64,000 nucleotides of DNA from an uncultured Eubacteriales bacterium (GCA_900318495.1 ONLA01000004.1:1-64000), one strand, 5' to 3'; positions 44,479 to 54,158 are shown, numbered from the stretch's first letter. Program-made: numbers and translations. The notes: generated by a model from the sequence alone, not told the origin.

Positions 44479-44507
44479 TTGCAAAATCAAAATAAATATG
44501 TTACTAT
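44479..44507 (+). promoter_or_regulatory. Promoter of secG
   Basis: TTGCAA (44479-44484), a 17-bp spacer and TACTAT (44502-44507), about 48 nt upstream of the ATG. Confidence 0.6.
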
Positions 44508-44554
44508 GTATTAGTTGAATAATGTAGATTATCAAATGAAAGGACGATATAAGC

Positions 44555-44806
44555 ATGAGCGTATGGGGCATAGTTCTCGGAAGTTTACTCGCAGTTGTAT
44601 CAATCGCAATTATTGTTGTAATCATTCTTCAGGAAGGCAACCAGCAGGGACTCGGTGTTGTAACCGGTGCGGCTGACTCTTACTTCTCAAAGAATAAGGC
44701 TCGTTCAATCGACGCTTTCCTCGCGCGTTGGACAAAGGTGTTTGCGGCAATATTTGTAGTTTTTGTAATTGCGCTTAATGTGCTTGCTTACTTCAATATT
44801 CTGTAA
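44555..44806 (+). CDS. secG: Protein translocase subunit SecG
   Basis: Small auxiliary subunit of the SecYEG channel. The 83-aa protein has two membrane helices (about 5-26 and 59-81) joined by the conserved cytoplasmic loop QEGNQQGLGVVTGAADSYF. AAAGGACG precedes the ATG. Own promoter and terminator; the usual rnr-smpB genes do not follow. Confidence 0.95.
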   Translation: MSVWGIVLGSLLAVVSIAIIVVIILQEGNQQGLGVVTGAADSYFSKNKARSIDAFLARWTKVFAAIFVVFVIALNVLAYFNIL

Positions 44807-44832
44807 GTATAAATTTAATAACAAAAGCATAT

Positions 44833-44866
44833 AATAGACCGTCGGAAAAGACGGTCTATTTTTTAT
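44833..44866 (+). terminator. Terminator of secG
   Basis: AATAGACCGTC (44833-44843) pairs perfectly with GACGGTCTATT (44850-44860), followed by a T-run. Confidence 0.93.
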
Positions 44867-44882
44867 ATGCGGAGATGTTTAT

Positions 44883-45143
44883 ATGCCTTTGTGGGGACTC
44901 GCGTTAATTTTGTTTGGCGCCTTTGTTCTGTTTGCCTTTATTCATTACATATCAAAAATAAAACGCCCCTTTTCAAGGGCGCTGTTGTCAATGGCTTTGG
45001 GCGCGGGAACTCTCGCCGCGATAAACCTCAGCTCGTCGCTTACCGGAGTTTACATACCGGTAAGCCTGCTGTCTGTCATTGTGTCCGTAACCGGCGGAGT
45101 GCCGGGCGTTACGCTGCTTTTGCTTTTAAACCTTATTTTATAG
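44883..45143 (+). CDS. bofA: BofA-like protein (pro-sigma-K processing inhibitor family)
   Basis: An 86-aa membrane protein with two or three helices and the family's C-terminal signature: LAAINLSSSLTGVYIPVSLL then SVTGGVPGVTLLLLLN. In Bacillus, BofA holds the SpoIVFB protease inactive until engulfment is complete. The gene ends overlapping the DUF4364 stop on the other strand by 6 bp. Confidence 0.78.
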   Translation: MPLWGLALILFGAFVLFAFIHYISKIKRPFSRALLSMALGAGTLAAINLSSSLTGVYIPVSLLSVIVSVTGGVPGVTLLLLLNLIL

Positions 45144-45749
45144 CAGCGAAGCCGAGCCGTACACTTCTTCAAGCGCTTCGCCAACGTTTTCGGTGTCCTT
45201 TGTAAGCAGTCCGAGCATAGTTTTGTATATAGTCTGCGGATAGCTTAAAAAGTTGTTTTTTATAACCTCTGCCTGTTCATACGAGGGCGCGAAAATCGAA
45301 AAATTAAACAAGTCAACGTCGCCGCCCGAAATCGTGCAGTTTACGGAAAAACCGTTTTCGGTTTTGACAATCTCAACAAAGTTTTCGCGCGCGGTTTTGC
45401 GTTCGGACATCAGCCTTAAAGCGCAGTTATATGACTTTTGCTTGACCGAGTGCGAAAGGGCGGACTCAAGCTGAACCGCGATGGTTCTTCCGTTATTGCT
45501 GATAACATAAGTCTGTTCGCCGTCAACAACGTCGCTTTCAATCAGGTTTTTGTCATTTACAAGCTCGTCAAACGCTGCCGATATTTCAAAAAAGTTTGCC
45601 AGTTCATCGTTAATAATAGCTTCGGTAACAAGGTTTTTGCTCATTTTGTCGTTAACCGAATTATAAATGTAGCAAATTAAAATCTTAATCTCGTTTTTAC
45701 TTCTCAGTCCGCCGGGAGCAATTCCCTCGTCAAAGGTATCAAATGCCAT
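45138..45749 (-). CDS. DUF4364 family protein
   Basis: A 203-aa soluble protein of the DUF4364 family. Residues from about 15 form a winged-helix-like start (KNEIKILICYIYNSVNDKMS then DELVNDKNLIE and TYVISNNGRTIAVQLE, the wing), followed by an alpha/beta part with EIVKTENGFSVNCTI. It may be a transcription regulator, but the ligand is unknown. ATG 45749 is favoured over 45764 because CGGTGA lies before it and nothing resembling a ribosome site precedes the upstream one. Confidence 0.82.
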   Translation of the reverse strand: MAFDTFDEGIAPGGLRSKNEIKILICYIYNSVNDKMSKNLVTEAIINDELANFFEISAAFDELVNDKNLIESDVVDGEQTYVISNNGRTIAVQLESALSHSVKQKSYNCALRLMSERKTARENFVEIVKTENGFSVNCTISGGDVDLFNFSIFAPSYEQAEVIKNNFLSYPQTIYKTMLGLLTKDTENVGEALEEVYGSASLL

Positions 45750-45838
45750 AAATTTCACCGTCATTTCAAAATATGTAATTAATTATAACACATAATAATA
45801 AAAAAGTGTAGAGGTAATCAAAATTTGCTTAAAATAAA

Positions 45839-45867
45839 TTGACGAAAAAAAATTACTGTGGTAAAAT
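45839..45867 (+). promoter_or_regulatory. Promoter of the NfeD-SPFH operon
   Basis: TTGACG (45839-45844), a 17-bp spacer and an extended -10, TGG-TAAAAT (hexamer 45862-45867), about 46 nt before the ATG. The extended -10 is the same as that of cdaA. Confidence 0.65.
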
Positions 45868-45912
45868 AAACAGAAGGAATGAATTTGCCCGGATTTGAAA
45901 GGATGTGTTGTA

Positions 45913-46359
45913 ATGCAAAATATAACGCCGTTTCTGCCGTATATCTGGATAGGCTTTGCCGTTGTAATGGCTGTTTGCGAGGCCGCGACCGCCCAGCTTG
46001 TGTCGGTGTGGTTTGTAATCGGAGCGCTGTGCGCCGCGGTGTCCACAATATTCACCGGCTCGCTTATCATACAGTCGCTTGTTTTTTTGTCGGTTTCGCT
46101 TGTCGCCCTGATTGTTACCAAGCCGGTAGTCAAAAAAATAAAGCAGAACAATAAAAAGGTCAATACAAACTCAGACAGGCTTGTCGGACAAACCGGGGTT
46201 GTGCTTCACGACATCGAGGACGCCCAGTCAATCGGACAGGTTAAGGTAATGGGAGAAATTTGGAGCGCAAGGTCGGACTTCGCTCCAATCAGAAAAAATA
46301 CAAAAATAAAAGTGCTTGCAATCGAAGGCGTAAAGCTTTTGGTAGAGCAGGCGCGGTAA
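45913..46359 (+). CDS. NfeD-like membrane protein
   Basis: A 148-aa protein with three N-terminal membrane helices (about 5-95) and a C-terminal OB-fold domain (LVGQTGVVLHDIEDAQSIGQ then VKVMGEIWSARSD and KNTKIKVLAIEGVKLLVE). NfeD proteins pair with SPFH proteins in membrane microdomains, as the 10-bp gap to the next gene suggests. ATG 45913 is chosen, with AAAGGATGT upstream; an in-frame TTG at 45895 overlaps that site. Confidence 0.9.
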   Translation: MQNITPFLPYIWIGFAVVMAVCEAATAQLVSVWFVIGALCAAVSTIFTGSLIIQSLVFLSVSLVALIVTKPVVKKIKQNNKKVNTNSDRLVGQTGVVLHDIEDAQSIGQVKVMGEIWSARSDFAPIRKNTKIKVLAIEGVKLLVEQAR

Positions 46360-46369
46360 GGAGATTATT

Positions 46370-47266
46370 ATGGTAGGATTAATAATTTTAGGCGCGGTAA
46401 TTTTGATACTGCTTATTTTGGTTATACGCAACATTCAAATAGTGCCGCAGGCTCACGCTTATGTAATTGAACGCCTCGGCGCGTACAGCACCACATGGGA
46501 CACCGGACTTCACATCAAGGTGCCGTTTATTGACCGTGTTTCAAAAAAGGTTTCGCTTAAGGAGCAGGTTGTTGATTTTCCGCCTCAGCCCGTAATCACG
46601 CGTGACAACGTTACAATGCAAATCGACACCGTTGTTTATTTTGAAATCACCGATCCCAAGCTCTACACCTACGGTGTTGAGCGCCCGTTAAGCGCGATTG
46701 AAAACCTTACCGCCACAACCCTGCGCAATATCATCGGCGATTTGGAGCTTGACAACACGCTTACCTCGCGCGACACAATCAACGATAAAATCAGAATTAT
46801 CCTTGATGAAGCGACCGACGCATGGGGAATAAGGGTAATCCGCGTTGAGCTTAAAAACATTCTTCCTCCGCGTGAAATTCAGGACGCAATGGAAAAGCAG
46901 ATGAAGGCGGAGCGTGAAAGAAGAGCCAGAATTCTTGACGCCGAGGGCGAAAAGCGCAGCCAAATTTTGGTTGCGGAAGGTTTAAAGGAAAGCGCCATAC
47001 TTAAGGCGGACGCCGTTAAGGAGCAGAAAATCCGTGAAGCTCAGGGTGAAGCCGAGGCTATTCTTACCGTGCAAAAGGCAAACGCCGACGCGCTTAAAAT
47101 GTTAAACGAAGCCGCGCCGAACGACAGGGTAATTCAGCTTAAAAGTCTGGAAGCGTTTGAAAGAGCGGCAGACGGACAGGCGACAAAAATCATCATTCCG
47201 TCCGACATTCAGTCGCTCGCCGGAAGCGTAACGGCTGTAAAGGAAATTTGGAAGGACGAAAAATAA
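46370..47266 (+). CDS. SPFH/band 7 (stomatin-like) membrane protein
   Basis: A 298-aa protein with one N-terminal membrane helix (LIILGAVILILLILVI), the SPFH domain (about 25-190) with AYVIERLGAYSTTWDTGLH, VPFIDRVSKKVSLKEQVVDF and RNIIGDLELDNTLTSRD, and a long Glu/Lys/Ala-rich coiled coil (about 180-260) for oligomerisation. Closest in layout to QmcA/stomatin rather than FloT flotillin. Probably forms ring assemblies in the membrane with the NfeD-like partner. Confidence 0.93.
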   Translation: MVGLIILGAVILILLILVIRNIQIVPQAHAYVIERLGAYSTTWDTGLHIKVPFIDRVSKKVSLKEQVVDFPPQPVITRDNVTMQIDTVVYFEITDPKLYTYGVERPLSAIENLTATTLRNIIGDLELDNTLTSRDTINDKIRIILDEATDAWGIRVIRVELKNILPPREIQDAMEKQMKAERERRARILDAEGEKRSQILVAEGLKESAILKADAVKEQKIREAQGEAEAILTVQKANADALKMLNEAAPNDRVIQLKSLEAFERAADGQATKIIIPSDIQSLAGSVTAVKEIWKDEK

Positions 47267-47313
47267 TTATATAAGTAAAAATTTGTAAATTTATCAATTT
47301 CAAGGAGTAAATT

Positions 47314-47811
47314 ATGAAAAAGGTCGCAATCATAATGGGTTCAGACAGCGATTTCCCTGTTGTTTCAAAAGCTGTGAAAAAATTAAAGGAGTTTGACGTG
47401 CCTTATGAGGTTCATGTAATGAGCGCGCACAGAACTCCCGACGCGGCAATCTGCTTTTCGCAAAACGCTAAGAAAAACGGCTTCGGCGTTATTATTGCCG
47501 CGGCAGGTATGGCGGCTCACCTTGCGGGAGTTCTCGCCGCGAAAACAACCCTGCCCGTTATCGGAATTCCGTGCAAGTCAGCCCAGCTTGACGGTATGGA
47601 CGCGCTGCTTGCTACAGTAATGATGCCTACAGGCATCCCCGTTGCGACAGTTGCTGTTGACGGAGCGGCGAACGCGGCTATTCTTGCTGTGGAAATGCTT
47701 GCGCTTTCCGATGATGCTTTGGCGCAAAAGCTTGAAGATATGAAACTTGATATGGAAAAAGGCGTTGCCGAAAAGGACAAGGCGATGCAGACTAAGGTGG
47801 CGGAGCTTTGA
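47314..47811 (+). CDS. purE: N5-carboxyaminoimidazole ribonucleotide mutase
   Basis: Moves the carboxyl group of N5-CAIR to C4 in purine synthesis. The 165-aa protein has [12 protein letters not shown], the active-site [29 protein letters not shown] and [16 protein letters not shown] class I PurE would need PurK, which is not in the window. First gene of the purine operon; its stop overlaps the purF start (TTGA). Confidence 0.96.
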   Translation: MKKVAIIMGSDSDFPVVSKAVKKLKEFDVPYEVHVMSAHRTPDAAICFSQNAKKNGFGVIIAAAGMAAHLAGVLAAKTTLPVIGIPCKSAQLDGMDALLATVMMPTGIPVATVAVDGAANAAILAVEMLALSDDALAQKLEDMKLDMEKGVAEKDKAMQTKVAEL

Positions 47812-49259
47812 GTACAAATTATGTAACAATTAATCCCGGGGACAAACCGCGTGAGGAATGCGGAGTATTCGGTATATTTAAAAACAACAGCGATATTGAC
47901 ATCGTTAACATTACTTATGACGCGCTTTACGGCTTGCAGCACAGAGGTCACGTAAGCGCCGGAATAACAGTGAACAGCGGCGGCAATTTTACAACGGTAA
48001 AAGAGCTTGGAATGGTGTCCGAGGTGTTCACCGACAAAGCTCTTAAAAAGCTTGTCAACGGCGATATAGCGGTAGGTCACGTGCGCTACACATCAAATCA
48101 AAGCCTCGACAGAGCCGCAAACCAGCCGCTCGTATTAAGATATATGGAAGGTTCCATAGCAATAGCCAACAACGGCTCGGTTACAAACTTTCCGCAGATT
48201 CGCAAGGAGCTTGAACGCGGCGGAGCTATTTTCCAGTCAAACTCCAACGCCGAGCTTATGGCGTATGTAATTGCTACAGAACGCTGCTCAACCTTAAACC
48301 TCGAGGACGCGGTGCTCAGCGCAATGGACAAGTTTGAGGGAGCTTATTCAACCGTAATTTGCGCCCCTACGCGCCTGATAGCGTTCAGGGATAAGTTCGG
48401 GTTCCGTCCGCTGTGCATAGGCAAAATCAAAGACAGCTATATGTTCTCGTCGGAAAGCTGTGTTTTTGACAGTGTAGGCGGAGAATTCGTGCGCGATGTT
48501 AAGCCGGGCGAAATGGTTGTTATCGACAAGGACGGACTTCACACCTATTACCAGACAAAAAAGAGCGAAAAAACTTCGCTCTGCCTTTTTGAATATGTGT
48601 ACATCGCCCGTCCCGACAGTAAAATCGACGGCGTGGACGTACACACCGCAAGACTCAGAGCAGGCGAGCTTTTGTACAAAGAGTATCCCATTGATGCCGA
48701 TATGGTATGCGGCGTTCCCGATTCGGGAATAGTTGCCGCCGAGGGTTACGCAAAGGCGTCGGGGGTTCCGCTCGGTATGGGTTTTGTGAAAAATAAGTTC
48801 ATCGGCAGAAGTGTCGGCACCGGTATGGACAAGAAAAAACGGCTTATGCAAACCAAGCTGACAGCGCTTAAATCAAATGTTGAAGGCAAACGCATTGTAG
48901 TTATCGACGATTCGATTTTGCGCGGAGAAACCTCAAAGCATATCGTAAGACTGCTAAAGGAAGCGGGCGCCAAGGAGGTTCATATGCTTGTAAGCTCTCC
49001 TATGTTTATTGCTCCCTGCTATTTTGGCACCGACATTACCGACAAGGAACACCTTATAGCCAACAAAATGACGGTTGAGGAAATAAAGAACGAAATCGGC
49101 GCGAATTCGCTCGGCTATCTCAGCGTAGAAAGCCTGCATAAAATTGCGGCGGACGCCGAAATAGACCTTTGCGACGGCTGCTTTACCGAAAATTATGCCG
49201 CCGAGGTTCCCACAACCTTCTTTGTGGATAAATACGCAACTAAAATTAAAAAGAAATAA
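47808..49259 (+). CDS. purF: Amidophosphoribosyltransferase
   Basis: First committed step of purine synthesis: PRPP plus glutamine to phosphoribosylamine. 483 aa from the TTG at 47808, which overlaps the purE stop. A 17-residue propeptide precedes the N-terminal nucleophile C18 (EE|CGVFGIF). The PRPP loop is [14 protein letters not shown]. Cysteines in [21 protein letters not shown] and DLCDGCF match the four ligands of the [4Fe-4S] cluster in the Bacillus-type, oxygen-sensitive enzyme. Confidence 0.97.
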   Translation: MSTNYVTINPGDKPREECGVFGIFKNNSDIDIVNITYDALYGLQHRGHVSAGITVNSGGNFTTVKELGMVSEVFTDKALKKLVNGDIAVGHVRYTSNQSLDRAANQPLVLRYMEGSIAIANNGSVTNFPQIRKELERGGAIFQSNSNAELMAYVIATERCSTLNLEDAVLSAMDKFEGAYSTVICAPTRLIAFRDKFGFRPLCIGKIKDSYMFSSESCVFDSVGGEFVRDVKPGEMVVIDKDGLHTYYQTKKSEKTSLCLFEYVYIARPDSKIDGVDVHTARLRAGELLYKEYPIDADMVCGVPDSGIVAAEGYAKASGVPLGMGFVKNKFIGRSVGTGMDKKKRLMQTKLTALKSNVEGKRIVVIDDSILRGETSKHIVRLLKEAGAKEVHMLVSSPMFIAPCYFGTDITDKEHLIANKMTVEEIKNEIGANSLGYLSVESLHKIAADAEIDLCDGCFTENYAAEVPTTFFVDKYATKIKKK

Positions 49260-49271
49260 CGGAGGATTTTT

Positions 49272-50306
49272 ATGGAAAGCTTCTCAGAAAGTTACAAGGC
49301 GGCAGGCGTTGACATCACCGCCGGCTACAAAAGCGTTGAGCTTATGAAAAAGCACGTTGCCCGCACAAACATTCCGGGCGTTGTTTCGGGAATCGGCGGC
49401 TTCGGCGGACTGTTCGCTCCCGATTTTAAGGGAATGGAAGAGCCTGTTTTAATCAGCGGCACGGACGGTGTAGGTACAAAAATTAAGCTTGCGTTCCTGC
49501 TTGACAAGCATAACACCATCGGAATCGACTCCGTTGCAATGTGTGTGAACGACGTAATCTGCTGCGGAGCAAAACCGCTGTTTTTCCTCGATTACATCGC
49601 AATCGGCAAGAACATTCCGGAAAAGGTTGCCTCAATTGTAGAGGGCATCGCGGAGGGCTGCGTTCAGTCCGGCTGCGCGCTTATCGGCGGCGAAACCGCC
49701 GAGCACCCCGGGCTTATGCCTGTTGACGAGTACGACGTAGCTGGCTTTTGCGTTGGAATTGCTGACAAGCCAAAAATGATTGACGGCTCAAAGCTAAAGC
49801 CGGGCGATGTTCTTTTGGGACTGCGTTCCTCCGGTGTGCACTCAAACGGTTTTTCGCTTGTAAGAAAGATTTTTGACATAAACGAAACAACAATCAACAA
49901 TACCTATCCCGAGCTTTCGGCTCCTTTGGGCGAAACTCTGCTTACTCCCACAAAGATTTACGTAAAGCCAATCCTCGCGCTTATGGAGCAGGTTGAGGTA
50001 AAGGCTGTGTCGCACATCACCGGCGGCGGCTTCTATGAGAATATTCCGCGTATGCTCAAAACAGGACTTTCAGCCAAGATTGACAAGGACGCAATCCCTG
50101 TTTTGCCGATATTCAAGCTTATGCAGCGCGTCGGAAACATCAGCGAGCACGATATGTTCAACACCTTCAATATGGGCGTCGGAATGGTTGTTGCCGTTTC
50201 AAGGGACGAAGCCGGCAAGGCTTTGGAGGTTCTCAGTGAAAACGGCGAGGACGCCGTGGTTCTCGGCGAGGTTATCGAGGGCAGTGAAGGAGTTGTGTTC
50301 GCCTAA
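49272..50306 (+). CDS. purM: Phosphoribosylformylglycinamidine cyclo-ligase (AIR synthetase)
   Basis: ATP-dependent ring closure of FGAM to AIR. The 344-aa protein has the PurM fold signatures [57 protein letters not shown] and [19 protein letters not shown] precedes the ATG. Its stop shares one base with the purN start (TAATG). Confidence 0.97.
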   Translation: MESFSESYKAAGVDITAGYKSVELMKKHVARTNIPGVVSGIGGFGGLFAPDFKGMEEPVLISGTDGVGTKIKLAFLLDKHNTIGIDSVAMCVNDVICCGAKPLFFLDYIAIGKNIPEKVASIVEGIAEGCVQSGCALIGGETAEHPGLMPVDEYDVAGFCVGIADKPKMIDGSKLKPGDVLLGLRSSGVHSNGFSLVRKIFDINETTINNTYPELSAPLGETLLTPTKIYVKPILALMEQVEVKAVSHITGGGFYENIPRMLKTGLSAKIDKDAIPVLPIFKLMQRVGNISEHDMFNTFNMGVGMVVAVSRDEAGKALEVLSENGEDAVVLGEVIEGSEGVVFA

Positions 50307-50932
50307 TGAAAAACATAGTTGTTTTGGTATCGGGCGGCGGCACAAATTTGCAGGCGCTTATTGACGCGCAAAACAGGGGAGAAATCTCAAACGGAAAAAT
50401 CACCTGTGTAATCTCATCAAATCCGAACGCCTACGCGCTGACAAGAGCCGCGAATAACGGCATTGAAACCGCCGTAATAAGGCGCGGGGATTTTAATGAG
50501 TTTTCGCTGTATGACGAAGCGCTCACAAAGCTTGTGCAAAGCAAAAACGCCGATTTGGTTGTACTTGCCGGCTTTATGACAATTTTGGGCAAGGGCTTTA
50601 TTTCGGCGTATGAAAACAAAATAATAAATATTCATCCTGCGCTTATACCGTCCTTTTGCGGCGAGGGCTACTACGGTCTCCGCGTACATGAGGAAGCGCT
50701 CAAAAAGGGCGTTAAGGTGACCGGCGCAACCGCGCATTTTGTAAACGAAATCTGCGACGGCGGCCCGATTATCCTTCAAAAAGCGGTAGAGGTAAAATTC
50801 GGCGATACACCCGAAGTATTGCAAAAAAGGGTTATGGAACAGGCGGAGTGGAAAATCCTGCCAAGGGCAGTGGCTCTGTTCTGCGACGATAAAATAAAAG
50901 TAAACGGTAACATTACCGAAATTCTCGATTAG
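50306..50932 (+). CDS. purN: Phosphoribosylglycinamide formyltransferase
   Basis: Transfers a formyl group from 10-formyl-THF to GAR. The 208-aa protein has VLVSGGGTNLQALID, the catalytic NIHPALIPSF, and GATAHFVNEICDGGPIILQK with the histidine and aspartate of the active site. Coupled to purM by a one-base overlap. The 10-formyl-THF it uses is made by Fhs, encoded 5 kb downstream. Confidence 0.96.
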   Translation: MKNIVVLVSGGGTNLQALIDAQNRGEISNGKITCVISSNPNAYALTRAANNGIETAVIRRGDFNEFSLYDEALTKLVQSKNADLVVLAGFMTILGKGFISAYENKIINIHPALIPSFCGEGYYGLRVHEEALKKGVKVTGATAHFVNEICDGGPIILQKAVEVKFGDTPEVLQKRVMEQAEWKILPRAVALFCDDKIKVNGNITEILD

Positions 50933-50941
50933 GAGGCAAAT

Positions 50942-51658
50942 ATGAAAGCTGTATCATTAACACAGGAAATCGCGTCAACAAGCTATCCCGGCAGAGGAAT
51001 TGTGCTCGGCAGAAGCGCCGACGGCACAAAGGCGGTTATCGCTTACTTCATTATGGGCAGAAGCGAAAACAGCCGCAACAGAATTTTTGTTGAAACAGAG
51101 GACGGAATCAAGACCGAGGCATACGATCCCTCAAAGCTTACCGATCCTTCGCTCATCATCTACGCTCCCGTGCGCGTGCTCGGAAACAAAACAATCGTAA
51201 CAAACGGCGACCAGACCGACACAATCTATGATTTGATGAATCAGCAGCTCACCTTTGAGCAGTCGCTGCGCACGCGTGAATTCGAGCCGGACGAGCCAAA
51301 CTACACCCCGAGAATTTCGGGTATCGTAAAATGCAGCGGCGGCAAGATGAATTACGCAATGTCAATTCTCAAAAGCGCCGACGGCAACCCCGAATGCTGC
51401 GAACGCTACACCTTCTCTTATGACGCTCCGCTTGCAGGCAAGGGCAGATTTATCCACACCTATATGGGCGACGGAAATCCGCTTCCCAGCTTCGAAGGCG
51501 AGCCGACTCTTGTGGAAATCGGCGACGACGATATCGACGCTTTCGCCGCAAAGGTTTGGGAAGCTCTTGACAGCGACAACAAGGTTTCTCTCTTTGTTCG
51601 CTATATAGACATTGCCACAGGCGAGGCAGATTCAAGAATAATTAATAAAAACAAGTAA
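50942..51658 (+). CDS. purO: IMP cyclohydrolase, PurO-like family
   Basis: Closes FAICAR to IMP, the final purine step. The 238-aa protein belongs to the stand-alone IMP cyclohydrolase family first known from archaeal PurO: TSYPGRGIVLGRSADGTKAV at the start, AYFIMGRSENSRNRIF, ILKSADGNPECCERYTFSY and a C-terminal VSLFVRYIDIATG. It replaces the cyclohydrolase half of bifunctional PurH, consistent with the separate transformylase gene immediately downstream. AGGAGG precedes the ATG. Confidence 0.88.
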   Translation: MKAVSLTQEIASTSYPGRGIVLGRSADGTKAVIAYFIMGRSENSRNRIFVETEDGIKTEAYDPSKLTDPSLIIYAPVRVLGNKTIVTNGDQTDTIYDLMNQQLTFEQSLRTREFEPDEPNYTPRISGIVKCSGGKMNYAMSILKSADGNPECCERYTFSYDAPLAGKGRFIHTYMGDGNPLPSFEGEPTLVEIGDDDIDAFAAKVWEALDSDNKVSLFVRYIDIATGEADSRIINKNK

Positions 51659-51691
51659 TTTATTATAATAATATATCGAAAGGATGACATT

Positions 51692-52711
51692 ATGTACGAA
51701 CTGATGTTAAAGTACGGCTGCAACCCCAATCAAAAGCCGTCAAAAATCTTTATGCAGGACGGCTCCGATCTCCCCGTTGAGGTGCTCAACGGCAAGCCGG
51801 GCTATATCAATTTTCTTGACGCGTTCAATTCATGGCAGCTCGTGCGCGAGCTCAAAAAAGCAACCGGACTTCCCGCGGCGGCTTCCTTTAAGCACGTAAG
51901 CCCTGCCGGCGCTGCCGTAGCCTGCGAGCTTTCCGATACCTTAAAGAAAATCTATTTTGTAGACGATCTCGAGCTTTCTCCCATAGCTTCCGCTTACGCT
52001 ATGGCAAGAGGCGCGGACAGAATGTCATCCTACGGTGACTGGGTTGCGCTTTCCGACACCTGCGACGTTCAGACAGCCAAGCTTTTACAGCGCGAGGTTT
52101 CCGACGGAATTATCGCCCCCGGTTATACTCCCGAAGCTCTCGAGGTGCTCAAAACCAAGAGAAAGGGCAACTATAATGTTGTTAAAATAGATCCGGACTA
52201 CGCTCCCAATCCGATTGAGCACAAGGATGTTTTCGGAATCACCTTTGAGCAGGGCAGAAACGAGCTTGTTATCGACGACGCAATGCTTCTTCAGAACATT
52301 GTTACAGAAAACAAAGAGCTTACCGACGAGGCAAAGCGGGATCTTCTTATCGCTCTCATCACCTTAAAATACACCCAGTCAAATTCGGTTTGCTACGCCA
52401 AGGGCGGCCAGGCAATCGGCGTAGGCGCAGGTCAGCAGTCAAGAATCCACTGCACACGTCTTGCCGGCAACAAGGCTGACATCTGGTTCCTCAGACAGCA
52501 TCCGAAGGTAATGAATCTTCCGTTTGTTGACGATATCCGCCGTCCCGACCGCGACAACACAATCGACGTTTTCATCTCTGACGACTACGAGGATGTTTTG
52601 GCTGAGGGTACATGGCAGCAGTTCTTCAAGACCAAGCCCGAACCCCTTACTAAGGAAGAAAAGAAGGAATGGCTTTCAGGACGCGTTCTTCCCGTTCGGC
52701 GACAACATTGA
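51692..52711 (+). CDS. purH: AICAR formyltransferase, stand-alone PurH C-domain type, truncated by a frameshift
   Basis: Formylates AICAR to FAICAR using 10-formyl-THF. The open frame gives 339 aa with the catalytic K67-H68 in AAASFKHVSPAGAAV, the SPIASAYAMARGADRMS segment, LKYTQSNSVCYAKGGQAIGV and GAGQQSRIHCTRLAG. It ends abnormally after KKEWLSGRVLPVRRQH. The true C-terminus (DAFFPFGDN to RLFHH) continues in the +1 frame up to 52844. Either a genuine disruption or a sequence error; the other purine genes are intact, so a sequencing or assembly error is plausible. Confidence 0.88.
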   Translation: MYELMLKYGCNPNQKPSKIFMQDGSDLPVEVLNGKPGYINFLDAFNSWQLVRELKKATGLPAAASFKHVSPAGAAVACELSDTLKKIYFVDDLELSPIASAYAMARGADRMSSYGDWVALSDTCDVQTAKLLQREVSDGIIAPGYTPEALEVLKTKRKGNYNVVKIDPDYAPNPIEHKDVFGITFEQGRNELVIDDAMLLQNIVTENKELTDEAKRDLLIALITLKYTQSNSVCYAKGGQAIGVGAGQQSRIHCTRLAGNKADIWFLRQHPKVMNLPFVDDIRRPDRDNTIDVFISDDYEDVLAEGTWQQFFKTKPEPLTKEEKKEWLSGRVLPVRRQH

Positions 52712-52844
52712 AAGAGCAAAGCGCTCGGGCGTTGAGTTTGTGGCTCAGCCCGGCGGCTCAATTCGTGACGACAATGTTATTGACACCTGCAACAAGTACG
52801 GTATGACAATGTGCTTTACAGGCATCCGCCTTTTCCACCACTGA
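52682..52844 (+). pseudogene. Frameshifted C-terminal part of AICAR formyltransferase
   Basis: Read one base out of phase with the preceding gene, this segment gives DAFFPFGDNIERAKRSGVEF, then AQPGGSIRDDNVIDTC and TGIRLFHH at the stop, the conserved end of AICAR transformylases. The join (EWLS, one extra G, then DAFF) also seems to lack about ten residues normally found before DAFFPF, so more than a single-base slip may be involved. Confidence 0.8.
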
Positions 52845-52865
52845 TAACGTCGCGAGGTAACAAAT

Positions 52866-54131
52866 ATGAATATATTAATGATAGGCTCGGGCGGCAGAGA
52901 GCACGCGCTAATTAAAAAGCTGCTTGAAAGCCCCAAATGCACTAAGCTTTACTGCGCTCCCGGAAACGGCGGAATTTCGCGCGACGCCGAGGTTGTAAAC
53001 ATCAATGTAATGGACAAAGAGGGTATGGTTAATTTCGCTAAGGAGAACAATATCGACCTCGCCTTTGTCGCTCCCGACGATCCTCTTGCGGACGGTATGG
53101 TTGACGCCTTTCAGGCGGCAGGCATCCGTGCCTTCGGTCCCAACGCGAACGCGGCAATTATTGAAGCTTCAAAGGTTTTCTCGAAAAATCTTATGAAAAA
53201 GTACGGTATTCCAACCGCTAAATACGAGGTTTTTGACGATCCCAAAAAGGCAATCGAATATGTTAAAGCCGAAAACACAGTCCCGGTTGTTGTAAAGGCG
53301 GACGGTCTTGCTCTCGGCAAGGGTGTAATCATCGCTCAGACGATCGACGACGCCGCAGCCGCGATTAAATCCATAATGGAAGACAAGCAGTTCGGCGATT
53401 CCGGCAACAATATTGTAATTGAGGAATTCCTTACAGGTCCCGAGGTTTCCGTCCTTGCGTTCACCGACGGCAAGTGCGTGAAGCCTATGGTAAGCTCAAA
53501 GGATCACAAAAGAGCTTACGACAACGACGAGGGACTCAACACGGGCGGTATGGGCACCGTAAGCCCCAATCCTTACTACACTGACGAGCTTGCTCAAGAG
53601 TGTATGGACACAATCTTTAAGCCAACAATTGAGGCAATGAACAAAGAGGGCAGACCCTTCAAGGGCTGCTTGTACTTCGGACTGATGATGACTCCCAACG
53701 GTCCCAAGGTAATCGAGTACAACGCGCGTTTCGGAGATCCCGAGGCTCAGGTTGTTCTTCCCAGACTTAAAACCGATTTGGTTGACATTTGCGAAGCCGT
53801 AATTGACGAAAAGCTCGGCGATTTGGACATCGAATGGTATGACGGCGCGGCTGCCTGCGTTGTAATGGCAAGCGGCGGCTATCCTGTGTCCTACAAAAAA
53901 GGTATCGAAATGTCAGGACTGGACGACAAGGGCGGCGTTGACGGCGCTATTGTTTATCATGCCGGCACCAAGTACGAAAACGGAAAGTTCTACACCAACG
54001 GCGGCAGAGTTCTCGGCGTAACCGCAAAAGCGGATACACTTGACGAGGCGCTTGAAAAGGCGTACGCCGCGGTTAAGAAAATCAGCTTTGAAGGAGCGCA
54101 TTACCGCACCGACATAGGCAAAACCAAATAA
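52866..54131 (+). CDS. purD: Phosphoribosylamine-glycine ligase
   Basis: ATP-grasp ligase joining glycine to phosphoribosylamine to give GAR. The 421-aa protein begins MNILMIGSGGREHALIKKLL, with PVVVKADGLALGKGVIIAQT, EEFLTGPEVSVLAFTDG, SKDHKRAYDNDEGLNTGGMG and EYNARFGDPEAQVVLPRL. Last gene of the purine cluster. The bases around its stop are a 17-bp tandem duplication. Confidence 0.97.
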   Translation: MNILMIGSGGREHALIKKLLESPKCTKLYCAPGNGGISRDAEVVNINVMDKEGMVNFAKENNIDLAFVAPDDPLADGMVDAFQAAGIRAFGPNANAAIIEASKVFSKNLMKKYGIPTAKYEVFDDPKKAIEYVKAENTVPVVVKADGLALGKGVIIAQTIDDAAAAIKSIMEDKQFGDSGNNIVIEEFLTGPEVSVLAFTDGKCVKPMVSSKDHKRAYDNDEGLNTGGMGTVSPNPYYTDELAQECMDTIFKPTIEAMNKEGRPFKGCLYFGLMMTPNGPKVIEYNARFGDPEAQVVLPRLKTDLVDICEAVIDEKLGDLDIEWYDGAAACVVMASGGYPVSYKKGIEMSGLDDKGGVDGAIVYHAGTKYENGKFYTNGGRVLGVTAKADTLDEALEKAYAAVKKISFEGAHYRTDIGKTK

Positions 54132-54158
54132 TTAGTAAAACCAAATAATGAGTATAAC

